Part shown: positions 21,868-35,437 of the stretch, piece after piece
How the letters are laid out: each line of letters starts with the position of its first letter
Numbering within the stretch: the stretch's first letter is position 1
Assembly (NCBI GenBank): GCA_029204225.1
Contig: CM055109.1
Location: 20,828,349-20,892,348 of the forward strand
Length of the DNA stretch: 64,000 nucleotides
Direction: 5' to 3'
Origin: Diphasiastrum complanatum
Taxonomy: Eukaryota; Streptophyta; Lycopodiopsida; Lycopodiales; Lycopodiaceae
Notes under the pieces: generated by a model
Databases searched by the model: none
Told to the model about the DNA's origin: nothing
Seen by the model: only the letters and a program-made list of their open reading frames with translations
Position numbers and translations under genes: made by a program

Positions 21868-23075
21868 TCAGAGATCAAAATCGGGTTGACTGAGTGCCTC
21901 TTCGACAGTCATTGACCCCTGAACAAGATATGCTGCAGACTTGTTGATATACCTCACAGGTGGTCTGCTAGTCCTTGATGATCTTATAGGAAATGGAGGA
22001 AGTTGATTATTTTCATCATACTGTAGTTGCTGAATTGCGACATCATCTTCTTCGGATTCGTCGTTAATATGTTGTTCATCGAAAGTAGATGAGCTTGGAC
22101 CTTCAATGGGAATAGTCGACTGAGGAACCTCGAAATTCAATATGTCGTACGAGTCAGACAAGTTGGCTACATGGGCTTTGCCTTTTCCTTTGAGGTCTAT
22201 AAAATGATCTTTGATGAAGATGACATCTCGGCTAGTGAATATCTTTGACTCGATGGGATCGAACAAATTATAGGCTTGATCTGAAGTAGTGTAGCTGATG
22301 AAAATACATTTAATACCCTGGAAGTCGAGCTTCTTCATGAGATCATGAGGAATCTGTGCATAAGCATTACATCCAAAAACTTTTAAATTCGATAAAGAAG
22401 GCTTGGTATTTGTCTAACAAACTTCAAATGTTGTTTTGTCTGAGAGACCTTTAGTAGGACATTTGTTCTGAATATAGATTGTTATTGAAACAACTTCAGT
22501 CCAGAAGGACTTCGAAAGTGTCGCATGTGATAACATGCACTTTGCCAATTCGACTAAGGTTCTGTTCTTTGTCTCAGCAAGACCATTTGACTGAGGCAAA
22601 TAGGAGGTAATGTATTGTTGCTCAATGCCGTTGTTGAGGCACTACTCCTTGCATTCAGTGGAGATGTATTCTCCCCCGTTCTCGGATCTCAGTGCTTTGA
22701 TTCTTTTACCAGTCTGATTTTCTGCATGCTCTTTGAATTGTTTGAACTTGATAAAAGCTTCTGATTTATGCTTGATGAAGTAAACAGCTGTTCTTCGAGA
22801 GAATTCGTCAATAAAAGTAATGAAATAATTTGCATCTAGCAATGAAGGAGTTTGCATAGGTCCACATATATTTGAATGAACAACATCTAACAGACCTTTT
22901 GCTGCATGCCTATGACTCGATCTAAAAGAAATCCTAGTATGCTTTCCAAAGATGTAGCTATGGCAGATAGAGAGATCGACTTTTCCAAAACGATAGTCGA
23001 GATCAAGTGCAAGAGATTGTCTGGACATGTTCGATATAGATGCATAAAATCAAGTGCCCTAAGCGATGACGTCAT
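21868..23075 (-). pseudogene. Copia A2 integrase and linker
   Basis: Frame 23028-22642: CHSYIFGKHTRISFRS (a zinc-ligand Cys replaced by Tyr), LLDVVHSNICGPMQTPSL, YFITFIDEFSRRTAVYF and ALRSENGGEY. Frame 22599-22414 has PQSNGLAETKNRTLVELAKC with the catalytic Glu region. Frame 22338-21868 holds FISYTTSDQAYNLFDP, the acidic linker and RTSRPPVRYINKSAAYL. Integrase would insert the cDNA into the chromosome. Frame changes at about 22630 and 22400. Confidence 0.88.
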
Positions 23076-23325
23076 AGTAATGCTTTATTGACAAGAACAG
23101 AGGTTTTCAAGGCTTGACTAGAATCAGAATAACAATGTGCCAATCTATATAAGTATCCATGCCTCTTGCCGAGTGCAATGATCTTATTATATCTATCAAT
23201 AATTCTGCATTGTTCAGACTCAAGCTCCACCTTATGATCTAAATCTATAATTCTACTTACTGATAACAGATTTGTAGAGGGTTTAGGAACATAAAGTTTG
23301 AATTGATTATGCTAGAACCGTAATC

Positions 23326-24345
23326 TTACAGTGTGAGTACTATTCTCACCAAGATGAACATACTTCTTTGTGCTGAAGGCGTATAGGAATGAAAAATCTC
23401 ACAATGATTGGTCATATGTTGTGTAGCTCTAGAATCCAAAAACCACGAATCATCCGAATTCGCGTATTTATCATTGACCATAAAAGCGCCTTCGTCCATT
23501 TCGACTTCAGGAGATGCTGTAACTGTATTTGCTTGTTGATTCGGTTGCTTGGCTGCATTCTTTGCTTTGAGAATTCGACAATCTTGGATCTCATGGTTAT
23601 TGTGCTTGATATACCTACAAAACATCTTCTTCCTCGACGAATTTGGATTCGATGATTGTTCTTTACTTTGAGTCTGTTTCTGATTCGATGCAGATTGCTT
23701 AGAGCTTTTCTGCTTCTGTCGTTTCGAGCCCTTGTTGACATATAGAGCATGAGACAAAGAGGTAGATGAAGTGTCTTGACTTCTTCAATTATCTTCTTGC
23801 AGCAACATAGTGATAAGTCTGGTAAGAGTTAAATCTGAGTGTGTCTTGATGATCATCACCCAGTTCTCATATGTAGAGGGCAGACTTAAAAGCAATGTCA
23901 TAATTACATCTTGATCATCTATGACCGATTCAACAGTGGCCATCTATTGCAAGAGATTCTGAAACTGGCTAATATGATTATGAAGAGAATCATTGTTCAA
24001 CATCTTGAGTGTGAAGAATCTCCTTCGAAGATGTAACTTGGTGGTTACGTCTCTTACATCATATCGTGAGCTCAAGATGTCCCAAACTTCTTTCGAAGTT
24101 TTGGCTTTAGCTATGTGGCCAATTTAAGTATCTAATATATTGAGGATAATAAGCGTGAAAGCTTTACCATCCTTTGACTTCGATTTTGAGTCGTCTGTGT
24201 TGTCTTCAGGCTTCACTTCGCTACCTGTAACAACATCCCACAACTCGTTAATGATTAGCAAGGTCTTCATCTTAAATTTCCATAGATGATAATTGGATCC
24301 ATTCAACTTGTCTGCGATGAAACCGACTTTACTTTGAGAATCCAT
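23326..24345 (-). pseudogene. Copia A2 gag and protease
   Basis: Gag starts MDSQSKVGFIADKLNGSNYH (ATG 24343-24345), continues through LWKFKMKTLLIINELWDVVT, and is interrupted by stops near 24125, 23943 and 23785. Frame 23757-23326 has a basic stretch, then the zinc knuckle C-R-Y-I-K-H-N-N-H-E-I-Q-D-C with Ile for the second Cys. The protease reads WFLDSRATQHMTNH, with Arg in place of Gly after the catalytic D-S. Both substitutions would inactivate. Confidence 0.88.
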
Positions 24346-24522
24346 CTGGAACTTTAGACTGTCGATATTTCGATTGTCGTTAAGAGAAAGATACAGTGTT
24401 GTGGAAATCAATTCTCTGATACCGAAACAAATTGATTCGAACTGAAGAATAATTTGACATCGCAAAAGATATCAAGTACAAGAGCTTGCGCTCTGATATA
24501 GTATTAGGCCTTGAAGAATCAA

Positions 24523-24535
24523 CACTCTGATACCA
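24523..24535 (-). other. Primer-binding site of copia A2
   Basis: Minus strand TGGTATCAGAGTG adjoins the LTR end CCAACA; it matches the initiator tRNA-Met complement for eleven bases. Confidence 0.85.
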
Positions 24536-25673
<1,138 letters not shown>

Positions 25674-26409
25674 AGTAGGTAACCCCCCTTTGGATATTTT
25701 GCAGTCTAGCTGTTTTCAGAGTTGATGATGAGTTGGCGACGTCAGTCTGCCTCTGTTGGAAAAACCTGAAAGACACGAAATCGTCTTAGAATGTTTAAGG
25801 CAGGCCTAGAATGGATTTTGGTCACTATGTCACTTTTTCCCGAAGGTGCGAAAAATGCGAAGAAGGCGAAAAAGACGAAGATGCTTTAAAAAGTGTTTTA
25901 AGACAAAAACAAAGTTTGTAAAAATGCGAAGGTCTAAAATATGTAGTTGGCCTTCGGCTTTTTTCAGGATGCTCATTACTTGAACGATTGTTAAGGTTGA
26001 GCATTAAAAATCTAACAACCTGCACCATTCCACAAAACAAAATTGCACGAGTTAGTATGTGAGGAAGACATGTGTCAATGTTGAATGTCAGTTGTTATCC
26101 ATGTACAAAAAAAGCAGTTTGTTACAACTTAGTTGAAATAGAAATTCATAGTCCGATCTTTCCATTCAAAGGTGGATTTTAGCGATAGGCTAAGCCATAT
26201 TTTTACCGTATTTGGGCGGAAGCCATATTGATTAATGTATTTGGCATTAGTCTATATTATTTAAAATTTTCATTTCTACAAAACAACTAATAAAAGCACG
26301 CTAAACAAGTGTAAACCGTATTCACAAAAAATTTAATACCTAGCGTGAGCAAGGACGCGTGTACAACAATATTAGGGCAAATCCATGCCATAGTAACCCG
26401 TGGACCCAT
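25674..26409. other. Gap between copia A2 and copia C
   Basis: Non-coding. Part (25830-25960) is dense in CGAAG/GCGAAAAA words, the reverse complement of words found at 30380-30610 on the far side of copia C. ATTAGGGCAAATCCATGCCATAGTAAC at 26371 has a near copy at 31081. Confidence 0.5.
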
Positions 26410-27413
26410 ATAACAGTAGATATGCCTGCTGGCTAGGATAGATCTTCTTCTGAAGTCTATTTCTAGTAATGTGAATTCCTAGCAAAGAATGGACAGCTCC
26501 TAAATCAGTCATGTCAAATTCCTTTGACAGATCACTCTTAGTAGTGTGCAAAAGAGAAGTGTCGTTAGACAAAATAAATGCATCATCTACGTAAAGAGCT
26601 ACGTGAATTGAATTGGTGTCTATATGCTTTGAATAAACATTACAGTCAACTGAATTGTTTCCAGATCCCAATTGAATGAGATAAGAGTTGATTCTATTGA
26701 ACCATGCTCTTGCGACCTGTTTCAAATCGTAGATTGCTTTGTGTAGCTTGCACACTTTATGCTCTTGGCCTTTGACTTCGAATCCTTCCGGTTGGAAGGT
26801 GTACAGTTCCTCTTCGACATTGTCGTTGAGAAATGTTGTCTTGACATCCATTTGGTGCATTTCGAGGTCTTCCACGACTACTAACGCAATCAAAGGTCTG
26901 ATTGATTGCATCTTGACGACAAGACTGAAAATTTCTTGATAATCCACTCCTTGGATTTGAGTGAATCCTTTAGCCACCAGCCATGCTTCCATTTTGTAAT
27001 GGGACCATCAGAGTTGATCTTCTTCTTGAAGATCCACTTGTTGTCGATAACTCTCTTGTGAGTGAGAAAGTTGACCAGTGTCCAAGTATGATTCGTCAAA
27101 AGTGAGTTGTACTCGCTATCCATAGCTTCTTGCCACTTCACAGCATCCTTGGAGTTAATTGCTTTGCTAGGCTCTCTGCTTCTTTTGATGAAGTCCAGAA
27201 TGATTGAGGTGCATACCTCTCAGGAACTGTTCGAGTCCGTGAGGATCTGCAGACGTTGGGTTGACGAGGATGCAATGATGCTTCTTCTTGAATTTCTTCA
27301 GATCTGTTCAAGCTAGCTTGGTCTGGTCTGATGACAAATATTGTCGGCTGCTCGGCTTCTGTAGCTGTAGCTGCAGGTTCTGTAGAAGGACCATCAACGT
27401 TGGAAGAATCCAT
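26410..27413 (-). pseudogene. Copia C linker and reverse transcriptase, 3' end lost
   Basis: Linker frame 27413-27138 (RTRTVPERYAPQSFW) passes into RT frame 27141-26890 (HTWTLVNFLTHKRVIDNKWI), then after a shift 26992-26372. The last contains LVAKGFTQIQGVDYQEIFSL, HQMDVKTTFLND and an intact catalytic LYVDDAFILSND. TDLGAVHSLLGIHITRNRLQ and the YPSQQAYL block follow, where similarity stops. RT copies the element RNA into cDNA in the cytoplasmic particle. Confidence 0.9.
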
Positions 27414-27559
27414 GCTATTTAAAATAGGATGAAATGATATAGCATCGTTTATCGATGGTTGTTTGAAATCATAGTATGTATGTTCTTGAAATATTACATC
27501 CCTAGAGACAAATACTACATTGATGGATGGATCATAAACTTTATAAGCTTTATATTCAT

Positions 27560-28400
27560 CAGGATAGCCAATGAAAATACATTTATTTGTCCTATGATCC
27601 AGCTTCTTCCTAAGCTATTAGGAATGTGAGCAAAACATATACAACCAAAGATTTTTAAATGGCTGGCACTAGGCTTGTGCTCATGCCAAACTTCACGAGG
27701 AGTCTTGTTGTTGACGACTTTGGTGTTGAATCTGTTCTACACGTAACAGGCTGTGGCAGTAGCTACTGTCCAGAACTTCACAGGTAGGTGTGCTTGATGT
27801 AGCATGGATCTGGCTGAGTTGAGAAGAGTTCGATTCTTCCTTTCTACAATCTCGTTCTGTTGAGGTGAATAGGAAGTGGTGAACTGTCTTCTAATACCAT
27901 GTTCAGCCATGTAGTCGGACATCTCATTAGAGATGTATTCACTGCCACCATCAACTCGAAGTGCCTTCACTTTTATAGATGTTTGTGTCTCAGCCATGGC
28001 CTTGAATCTCTTGAAGCATTCAAAGGCTTCAGATTTGTGCTTAATGAACATGATTGTAGACTATCTAGAATAATCATCAATGAAAGTGATAAAATAGATT
28101 GCATCTCCTAATGACGAAGTTGGCATTGGACCACATAGATCGCTATGTACAAGATCTAATACATGCTTTGTTTCGATGGAATGTGATTTTGGAAATTTGC
28201 TTCTAGAGTGTTTCCCATAGATGCATGATTCACAAAAGAAATATTTCCTATCTAGTGAAGACGGGAAATTCAAATCATCAACTAAATTACTACAACACAT
28301 ATAAGAAAGTGATCTTGTATTCACGTGTCCAAATCGACTATGCCACAGAACAACACCGTTGTTTACATTTTTATTAGAGGTACTAGCTAATGCAATTGAA
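27560..28400 (-). pseudogene. Copia C integrase
   Basis: Frame 28324-28061 has the zinc-finger end CESCIYGKHSRSKFPKS, VLDLVHSDLCGPMPTSSL and YFITFIDDYSR, then a stop. Frame 28051-27737 continues with KALRVDGGSEYISNEMSDYM, SYSPQQNEIVERKNRTLL and ARSMLHQAHLPVKFW. Catalytic Asp and Glu positions are recognisable, although QQNGxxE has become QQNEIVE. The C-terminal FGCICFAHIPN and FIGYPDEYKAYKVYDP are in further frames to about 27560. Confidence 0.88.
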
Positions 28401-28471
28401 TTATAGAGTACGTAAAGATTTTCGACTCTAGTGCATGTAGTCAGAGTGGTATCTTCCTCGAGTATTGTACA

Positions 28472-29647
28472 CTACTCATATGAGAAAGTAATAGTGTAGC
28501 CCTCATTAGTTATCTTAGAGACTGATAACAGGTTCTTTGACAAATGAGAAACATGAAAGACGTTAGGAACACAAATGGACAGATCGTTGTTGAAGCTGAT
28601 CTTCACTGCTCCTTTGTCCTCCACGCGTATGGTGCTAGAATCTTCGAGGTAGATAAATTGGTCTATGTTGTAAGCTGTGTATTGTGTAAACCATTTCTTG
28701 AGAGAGGTCATGTGTTGGGTAGTGCCGTTGTCCAGGTACCACCTATCACATTCTTTGTTGCTGTTGTAATCCATTAACAAGTGTGTGTCTTGCTCCTTGA
28801 ATTTGGCCGCATTGGAGGAGTCTGGTTGTTGTTGTTGTTGCTGCTTGTTTGCCTCGTTGTAGATCCTGATGCAACACTCCTTGATGTCGTGATTAGCTGT
28901 TTTGCAATATCTGCAGAAAAGCTTCTTGTGCGATCTACCATGCTCACCTTGAGTGTGAGGCTTTTGTTGTTGCTGCTGCACTTGATTCTTGCCCTTGGAA
29001 TAGTCTTTCTTCTTGGTGTACAGAGCCATGGATTTGTCTTTGATGGACAGGCTGCTAGTCTTTCTCCGCATTTCTTCTTGAAGAAGATGACCGATCACCT
29101 TTTGAAGAGTGAGGTCGGATTGTATGGAGATCATCACCACAAAGTGTTCATACGACTTTGGAAGAGAAGAAAACAAGGTCATAACGACATCATCATCTTG
29201 AATAGAACATCCTACAGCTGATAATTGATCTAACAGGGACTTGAAGCTCTTGATGTGAGAAGTGATGGTAGTAGAATCAGACATGCTAAGAGTAAAGAAC
29301 TTGCTTCTAGGATGTAATCTCGTGGTTACATCGTGAGTCTCATAAAGACTTGATAACAAGTCTAGTGCTTCTTTAGAGGTTTTGCACGTGGTAACATGAG
29401 ATATTTGGGAGCCGACCAGATTGAGTGTGATACATGCAAAGGCCTTTTGATCTTTGATCCTCCAGGCCTTTGCTTGATCACCATCTTCTGGTTTCAGGTC
29501 TGCACCTTCTACTACGACCCAAAGATCTCTATCTGTCAATATCATTCTAAGTTTTAATTTTTAAATGTAGAAGCTAGAACCATTGAACTTGTCAATGACT
29601 CTAGCTTCACTGAGTGATGAAGATGAGGAGCTACCCATATGAGACAT
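28472..29647 (-). CDS. Copia C gag-protease, almost intact frame
   Basis: Gag begins MSHMGSSSSSSLSEARVIDK (ATG 29645-29647), with one stop replacing the conserved Trp near residue 29. It then stays open for 357 codons (29545-28472). Order: UBN2-type gag (KTSKEALDLLSSLYE, TSHIKSFKSLLDQLS, MTLFSSLPKSYEHFV), Gln-rich stretch, intact zinc knuckle CRYCKTANHDIKEC, a second Gln run, protease WYLDNGTTQHMTS (DNG instead of DSG), and the pre-integrase NLLSVSKITNEGY. Longest open retrotransposon frame in the copia set here. The changed protease residue suggests it is nevertheless inactive. Confidence 0.88.
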
Positions 29648-29713
29648 GATAAAAGTATACAAAAAGAACAAACTTAATCTCTCGGTTTATTTGAACTTCG
29701 CTTTGATACCAAT

Positions 29714-30331
29714 CTGATGGGGCAAAGGAGATAGAAAAATGCAAACGAAGAAGAGAGCAGAAATATTGCGGAATAGCTCTCACGTTCTAATCAGCTGCTA
29801 AATGCAGAAACAGTCTAATAAACAGCTTATGCTAAATTCGATCACAGCTTTAAGTGTTCTTATTGCCCAACAGGATCTTAAAAACTAATTCATACTTTAA
29901 AAACAAGAGTACAGATGGCTTATGTGTGGTACTAGTGAAATTAGACTCAATGTGAAGTATAGTTTTGAAATAAATCGAAGAGCACTGTGATATTGCGAGT
30001 TCCTCAGGCATCAAAGACAACCATCGTCTAATCAAAAACTGAGGAGTCTTAGATGTCTGTGTTCTGATCAAAGGCAAACTGCTCTTATATTACACTGAAG
30101 CACAATATATTAACAATTACAACAGAAAATTGATGGCATAATTGGGAGGCTCAAATAATGCGTCTCATGGACGGAGCAACCGCTAATTTGTGCTTGGACG
30201 ATCTATTTATAAATTCCATCCGTGTATTAATTACATTAAATGCTTGTCACCTAATTAGGAAAGTCGTTGTACGTGGAAGTATATGGCTTTTGTGACAACT
30301 GTACACAATATATACGGTCAATAATTCAGCA
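29714..30331 (-). repeat. Probable 5' LTR of copia C
   Basis: The inner edge at 29714 follows from the primer-binding site (minus TGGTATCAAAGC, about 29701-29712). The outer edge is placed at the last CA on the plus strand before a GC-rich change (minus start TGCTGAATTATTG), giving about 618 bp. No second LTR is available to confirm it. Confidence 0.45.
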
Positions 30332-32157
30332 TCGTTGACGCGGACGCGGACGTCGCTGGAACGTTCCTTGTTTATTTTAGACAACCTTCGGGATTTTTTT
30401 TTCCCTTCGCATTTTTCGCAAAAAAGTCGAAAGTGCCCTCAAAAAGACAATGTCTTTAAAACAGTTCAACGCATGAAAATAAATGACCTTCGGGAATTTT
30501 CTCTCTCTTCATATTTTTCGCAAAGAGCCGAAGGCATGTTAAAAACAGTTAAACTTTTGAACTATGCAAGTTTTCGCATTTCGAAAAAATGCGAAAAAGC
30601 CGAAGCTATTGAAAACATAGTGTAATTCTATAGACTGTTGAAAAAGTAATGTATTTATGCAGACTTGTTCTAAATGCAAGCTTTGTGGAAGTCCTTGAAG
30701 ATGGCCAAGTCTTCAATGACTTCAAGTTATTAAACTTGACATCAAAACTTTGATATGACATGATTGGTTACCCTTTGCTAAAGATTAGCCGGAAGGCCGT
30801 TGTAGACGTTCTTCAAATAAATTGCCTGTCTAAGTTTGTGATTCTTGTAGGTATCAGATGAGCAGACGTAGAACCAAAGTTGGTTTCACTTGACTCTGGG
30901 ACAATGATCAATAAACATGCTGGAAGAATCATGAAATATCCATGCTTTCCAAGGGTGCTCAAGCTCGAGTCCTAGTTTTGTTCCTAGTATAAACTTGAAA
31001 GGGTACGTGTGAAATCTACGTAGTTAGTTAGGTTGCAATAAAGAAGAATAACATTGGCTTGTATAGTCTCGACCATTGTGTTAGGGCAACTCCATGCCAT
31101 ACTAACACTAGAGACTATTACGACTCTTGTGCAATTCCATGCATTCCAAGAATACCCAAGCCAAGAGAAACCACACAATTATACATCTTGAGTTAAGTCA
31201 ATTATAGTCTAAAGCCTACCATGTAAGCGATGAAATGTTATAATAATAATAAGGTGCTAACGAGGATTTGAAGAAGACTCATGCTTAATAATGTTTTTGC
31301 TTCGTCAAAGTGATGATACCTCTTGATAACATAGATAAAGCTTGTACCTGAATAGAGGTGGATGCGTTATTTTGTGAAGATGCCATAATGTATTCGCTAC
31401 TATCGATTCTTCATGCATTACCACAACAATACTTTTTAGATGAGTTCATATCATTAAAGCTATAATGAGAGATATGAGACATCTGTAGACCATTATTCAT
31501 CATGAACTGTTGCCAATACTATCTATCATAGTACGATAGAAAAACACAAAGTTTAGTCTATAGATGTATATGGTAGAGGTGTAGTACATGTGATCGAGGT
31601 ATGCTTCAATCCTAAACAACGCTAAATGTATGTAGTGCTATGTTCCGGCAGTGTAGATTGTTGGTGACCTTACATAATAATGATACATTCCACCTTGTAA
31701 GTCTTTTGCCTTCGCTCAAGTCAATAATAATTTATGAGAGCAATATGTGGTAAAAAAGTGTTAAGAAGACAACAATTGAATCGCTGTATATGCTGACTCA
31801 TTCTACGTAGGCTAAATGCATATCAGTATATTTGTTGAAAGAGGATTGCTGTAGCAGCGGATCATCGGAAACGTATCTTAATGTGGATCATTGTGTTAGG
31901 GGTTTTTTGGATGAGGGGTTGGTTCCGTCAGAAAACCCTAAAAGGGGAAGGGCCCACAATGCCCTTACGGTAGGGACCGAGGATAGCCGCTTCCAACCCT
32001 GGTGGCTCGCTCGATCGCTCCGTGCTCTTCCAGCCAATGGAAGTTCTCCAGGCTTCCAGAAGTATGGTAGAAAGAGGGTAGGTTCTGCTTCAGTCAACTT
32101 GGTCTTAGCCCAATACTACGGTCATCCTCTCACACTACTATCAAGACTGATTCTCCT
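30332..32157. other. Intergenic DNA, no gene recognised
   Basis: 30380-30610 holds repeated CCTTCGGGA and CTTCGCATTTTTCGCA words. The last 260 bp (31900-32157) are richer in G and C than the surroundings and carry a 112-codon frame (31832-32170) without recognised family. Confidence 0.5.
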
Positions 32158-33708
32158 AGAACAGTACTAAAACTATAACATCCCGCGTCCTTGCAAGATT
32201 TACTATTGGTAGGATGCAGGGCTCTGGCGCCCTAAGGATTTTATCCAACCGCTCTATCCCGAGCATGGATATAATTCTTTGGCGATGGTGTATCTTCAGC
32301 CCTAGCAAGATAGTAATGGTTAGATGCGAAGTACCGATGTATGGCATGTTAGGTCCTCGAGGGAGATTGGGACGCATCCCTGCCATTGTGTGTTCGGACC
32401 ATACCCGAATGTCAAGGACCCTAATTATTGACAATATTCTGGACCTTTAAAAATATGACTACCTAGAGGTTCGGTGGTATCTTAGACCTGCTAGATCTGA
32501 TTTCTTCTTTCGAACCTCTAAATTGTTCTCATCTCTAACGGTGAACTCGTGGCGGTGCAATTACATAGGTCTACTATGTACCTAGGATCTTCTCCTAAGT
32601 CCTATCTCTGGTCTCGATTAGTGCTACTGTCTGATCCAGGCGACCGTATCGCTGGTTCTCTAAGTAGAAGGGGGTGGGCTATATCTGCGTACGTGATAGA
32701 GGTGGCTTCTGTCAAATGCCAAAATCTGTCTTCTGTGAGTACATATGCTTCGAAGTAGCTGTACTCCCCACAATGTTGTGTTCTACGTAAAGTGTCTCCA
32801 GGGCATAGATACTGGTAGAGTTCTAGGGTGAAAAAATAGTAGCATGGAGGTCCTCTCTACCTCAGTTGACAGATGTCACTATGCGCAGGTTGGAATTGAC
32901 TCTCTTCTCCCATCATACAGGGTCCAACTCATTGTTTCTATTATCTCACTTCTAGACCCCTACTTTGGCATTAGGTTATGTGTCTACCAAAGTTCTAGGA
33001 CTGTTGAGGGTATATCCATTGAAATTGTTCAGTTTTTATTGGACACCCTAGACATTGTCCTTTTAAGTGGGGTAGGTCAAGTGAAAAGTGGTGAATACAT
33101 TACTTGTGCCATCTTGTTCACTAGACGGTAGCGTTTTCCAGATTCCGGTCTAGGTCTTTCGCTAGACAGTACCGGAAATGGAGTGCATAGCGACTTAACC
33201 GTGATAGCGTGTTTCAGCTGTTTTTTGTGGACTACCTGCTCTGGTGTTTCACAGAGGTTGAGCCCAGTTAACACTTTTTATAATAGAGATAGAGTCACAA
33301 AACGATTTCAACTTGAAAACTTCAAATAGCGTACTAACGGAGATTTTAGCATAGAGTGACTAGTGCTAGAAATCATGTAGTATCAAGCGATTGCTTACTG
33401 TCCTATCAACAGGAAAGACGATTTCATCATGAGTGAAATAACATTCAAGATTTCGGTGATTCTAGTAACTTCATGCAACGAGAAAGCATTTCATCAACCG
33501 TTCTAACAATTCTTCCGTTTGTTAATCTCCAGATAATACGACATAAGCAAGTAAGGACCTCCAACCTTAAACCACCGTATGGTGACGTGACTTATGGAAA
33601 GTCAGGATTTCGGATCCCATACATATCCACTCTTTCACGGAATGGTGTGGAACCACAACAAAACCGATTAACTAATAACCATAGTCATGAATGTTGTTTC
33701 CGCATTCT
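32158..33708. repeat. Left copy of a 1.55-kb direct repeat
   Basis: Matches 41557-43210 from AGAACAGTACTAAAACTATA to TGTTTCCGCATTCT, with scattered substitutions (by eye about 95% alike) and small indels. It brackets the Tat-like gypsy coding region with its partner, as LTRs would. However, no TG...CA ends, primer-binding site or polypurine tract adjoin it. The minus strand carries a broken version of the 130-codon frame present in the right copy. Confidence 0.9.
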
Positions 33709-35437
33709 GCATTTGCCTTTGTGTCCATGAAGCAGTTGATGCTTGTCGTTTGCCTTGGTTTTCAAAAACTTACTGGTTAGCAAAGGTAGAACCTTCCAGA
33801 ATACTACTGTGATAATTGGATGTGAATTTGTCGGTGAAATAGGCCCCAAGTAGGTCTGATTTGTTTTTCTCAGACAACGATCTGGAACTTTGCAACAAGG
33901 TTCTAGCTCGCTGGCAGGCTATCAGAGGTGATTTTTGACTGTAACCAGCCATCGAAAATTCGCAACCAGCTGCAGGTGGTCATAGACAGACAGAAAAGGT
34001 CTGATTTTTTTTCACAGACAGGCGCAACAAACCACCGACAGAGTGTGGCAAGCTGTAGGGTTGTAGGGCTACGTGGCAGATGAGGCAGCAGGCAGAAATG
34101 AAGGCAAACAGGGTCAGCGAGGGTACAGAGGCAGCAAACAGACAGAAGGAGACTGCATGCAGGCAGTAGCCCACAGTTCCACAGACAACAGATCAGTGAG
34201 AGCAATTATCTCATAGATAGTGATGAAGAGCATTGTTTTCTACAGCTGGGTCCATCGATGGAAGTAGTAGGCAAGTGTAGATAGCAACATATAAGCTCTT
34301 TCTATACAAGGTATTCATTCACCATCTGAAAGTGCAATTGAATGTTGCAACCATGTGATTGAATGTGGCTTCTAAAATCAACGAATATTTGTCACATAAG
34401 TGCTTCTTCAATCAACGATCTACTAGAAACATATTTGTGAATAATTTTCAACTAGCACTGCGTATGTAATCTGCAGAAACCAGCGCTTGAGGTCTATAGC
34501 AATGCAAGTGAAGGCTCCTCATTAAAATAGTAATTGTCCTCCATATAAATTAGCGCTGCAGCTGCCTCCTTAGAAGTGCGAATGACTGGCCATTGAAATT
34601 GTTGCAAGTTGCCTCTACAAGCAGCGACCCTACTGGCAACAGAAGTGTGTGAGATTATTTTCCAACTAGAAGTGCAATTGAATGGTGTCTTTGAAATCAG
34701 GGGATGACTTGCCACAAAGTGCAAATGTCTGCTGGCAGTAAAAGTGCGATGTAGCCTCTCAGAATCAACGAGTAAGTGACTGCACAAGAATTCTAAAAAT
34801 TAGCACCATAAATGCCCTGGATCTCTGCCTCAAAGGTAAGGCGGATTCGCCATAGAGGTGCACTAGATGGAAAACAGCAGACGTATTTTGTCTTAGAAGT
34901 GTAATGTAGCAACAGACTGGTGGCCGAAAATTGTCATCATTAGTAAGCCTTTGAGAGTCCGTGTATGGGTAGGTGTATTCACTCCAATGGCTCACGACTG
35001 AGACATCAGGCTCACAACTGAGGCATCACGCATAGTCTCTGGCCCATGAGGTATCAAAAAGCTATGAAATTTGGTCGTATAGCTCAGTGATGGAATATCT
35101 AACTTGAGAATGGAAACTATTTCAAAGATTTCATAACACGAGTGACTCAACATTGGAGTATATGATGTGATGATTGATATCACTCTTCATTCCCCCAAAG
35201 AACTCACTCTAGAAGCATGATAGTTGTCATATTGCTAAAAAAACCTCATGCTTCAACGAATTGCTCTCAACAACTTCATCCTAGCTTAGAGATGAGTGCA
35301 TGCAACTTACTACAAGATCATGGCAACTCTTTGGCACAACAAGAACCAAAAAATTCTCACAAAATCTCTAATGTCAAAGACATAGAATCGAGCAGAAGAA
35401 TGACCAAGTAGAGTTAGTTAGGTCATATGCAGTATTA
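33709..35437. other. Leader region before the gypsy gag frame, nothing recognised
   Basis: Contains CAGGCAG/CAGACAG-rich sequence at 33960-34180 and no supported gene. No primer-binding site of the TGGTATCAGAGC type was seen directly after the left repeat. Confidence 0.5.

Larger units (their letters stand above)
26410..30331 (-). mobile_element. Ty1/copia retrotransposon C, 3'-truncated
   Basis: Minus-strand order: probable 5' LTR (30331-29714), primer-binding site, gag-protease (29647-28472), integrase (28400-27560), linker, RT (27141-26410). The copy breaks off after PSQQAYL at about 26410, so RNase H and 3' LTR are missing. Different family from A1/A2, with its own LTR and a TGGTATCAAAGC primer site. 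Confidence 0.88.

Noticed and set aside
31900-32157. Organelle DNA insertion
   Set aside because: Base composition is higher in G and C and the text looks unlike its surroundings, but no organelle gene could be recognised. An alignment to chloroplast and mitochondrial genomes would be needed.
33770-34205. Minus-strand Cys/Leu-rich frames resembling membrane segments
   Set aside because: Overlapping frames over CAGACAG/CAGGCAG repeats, no start context or family; more likely composition bias.
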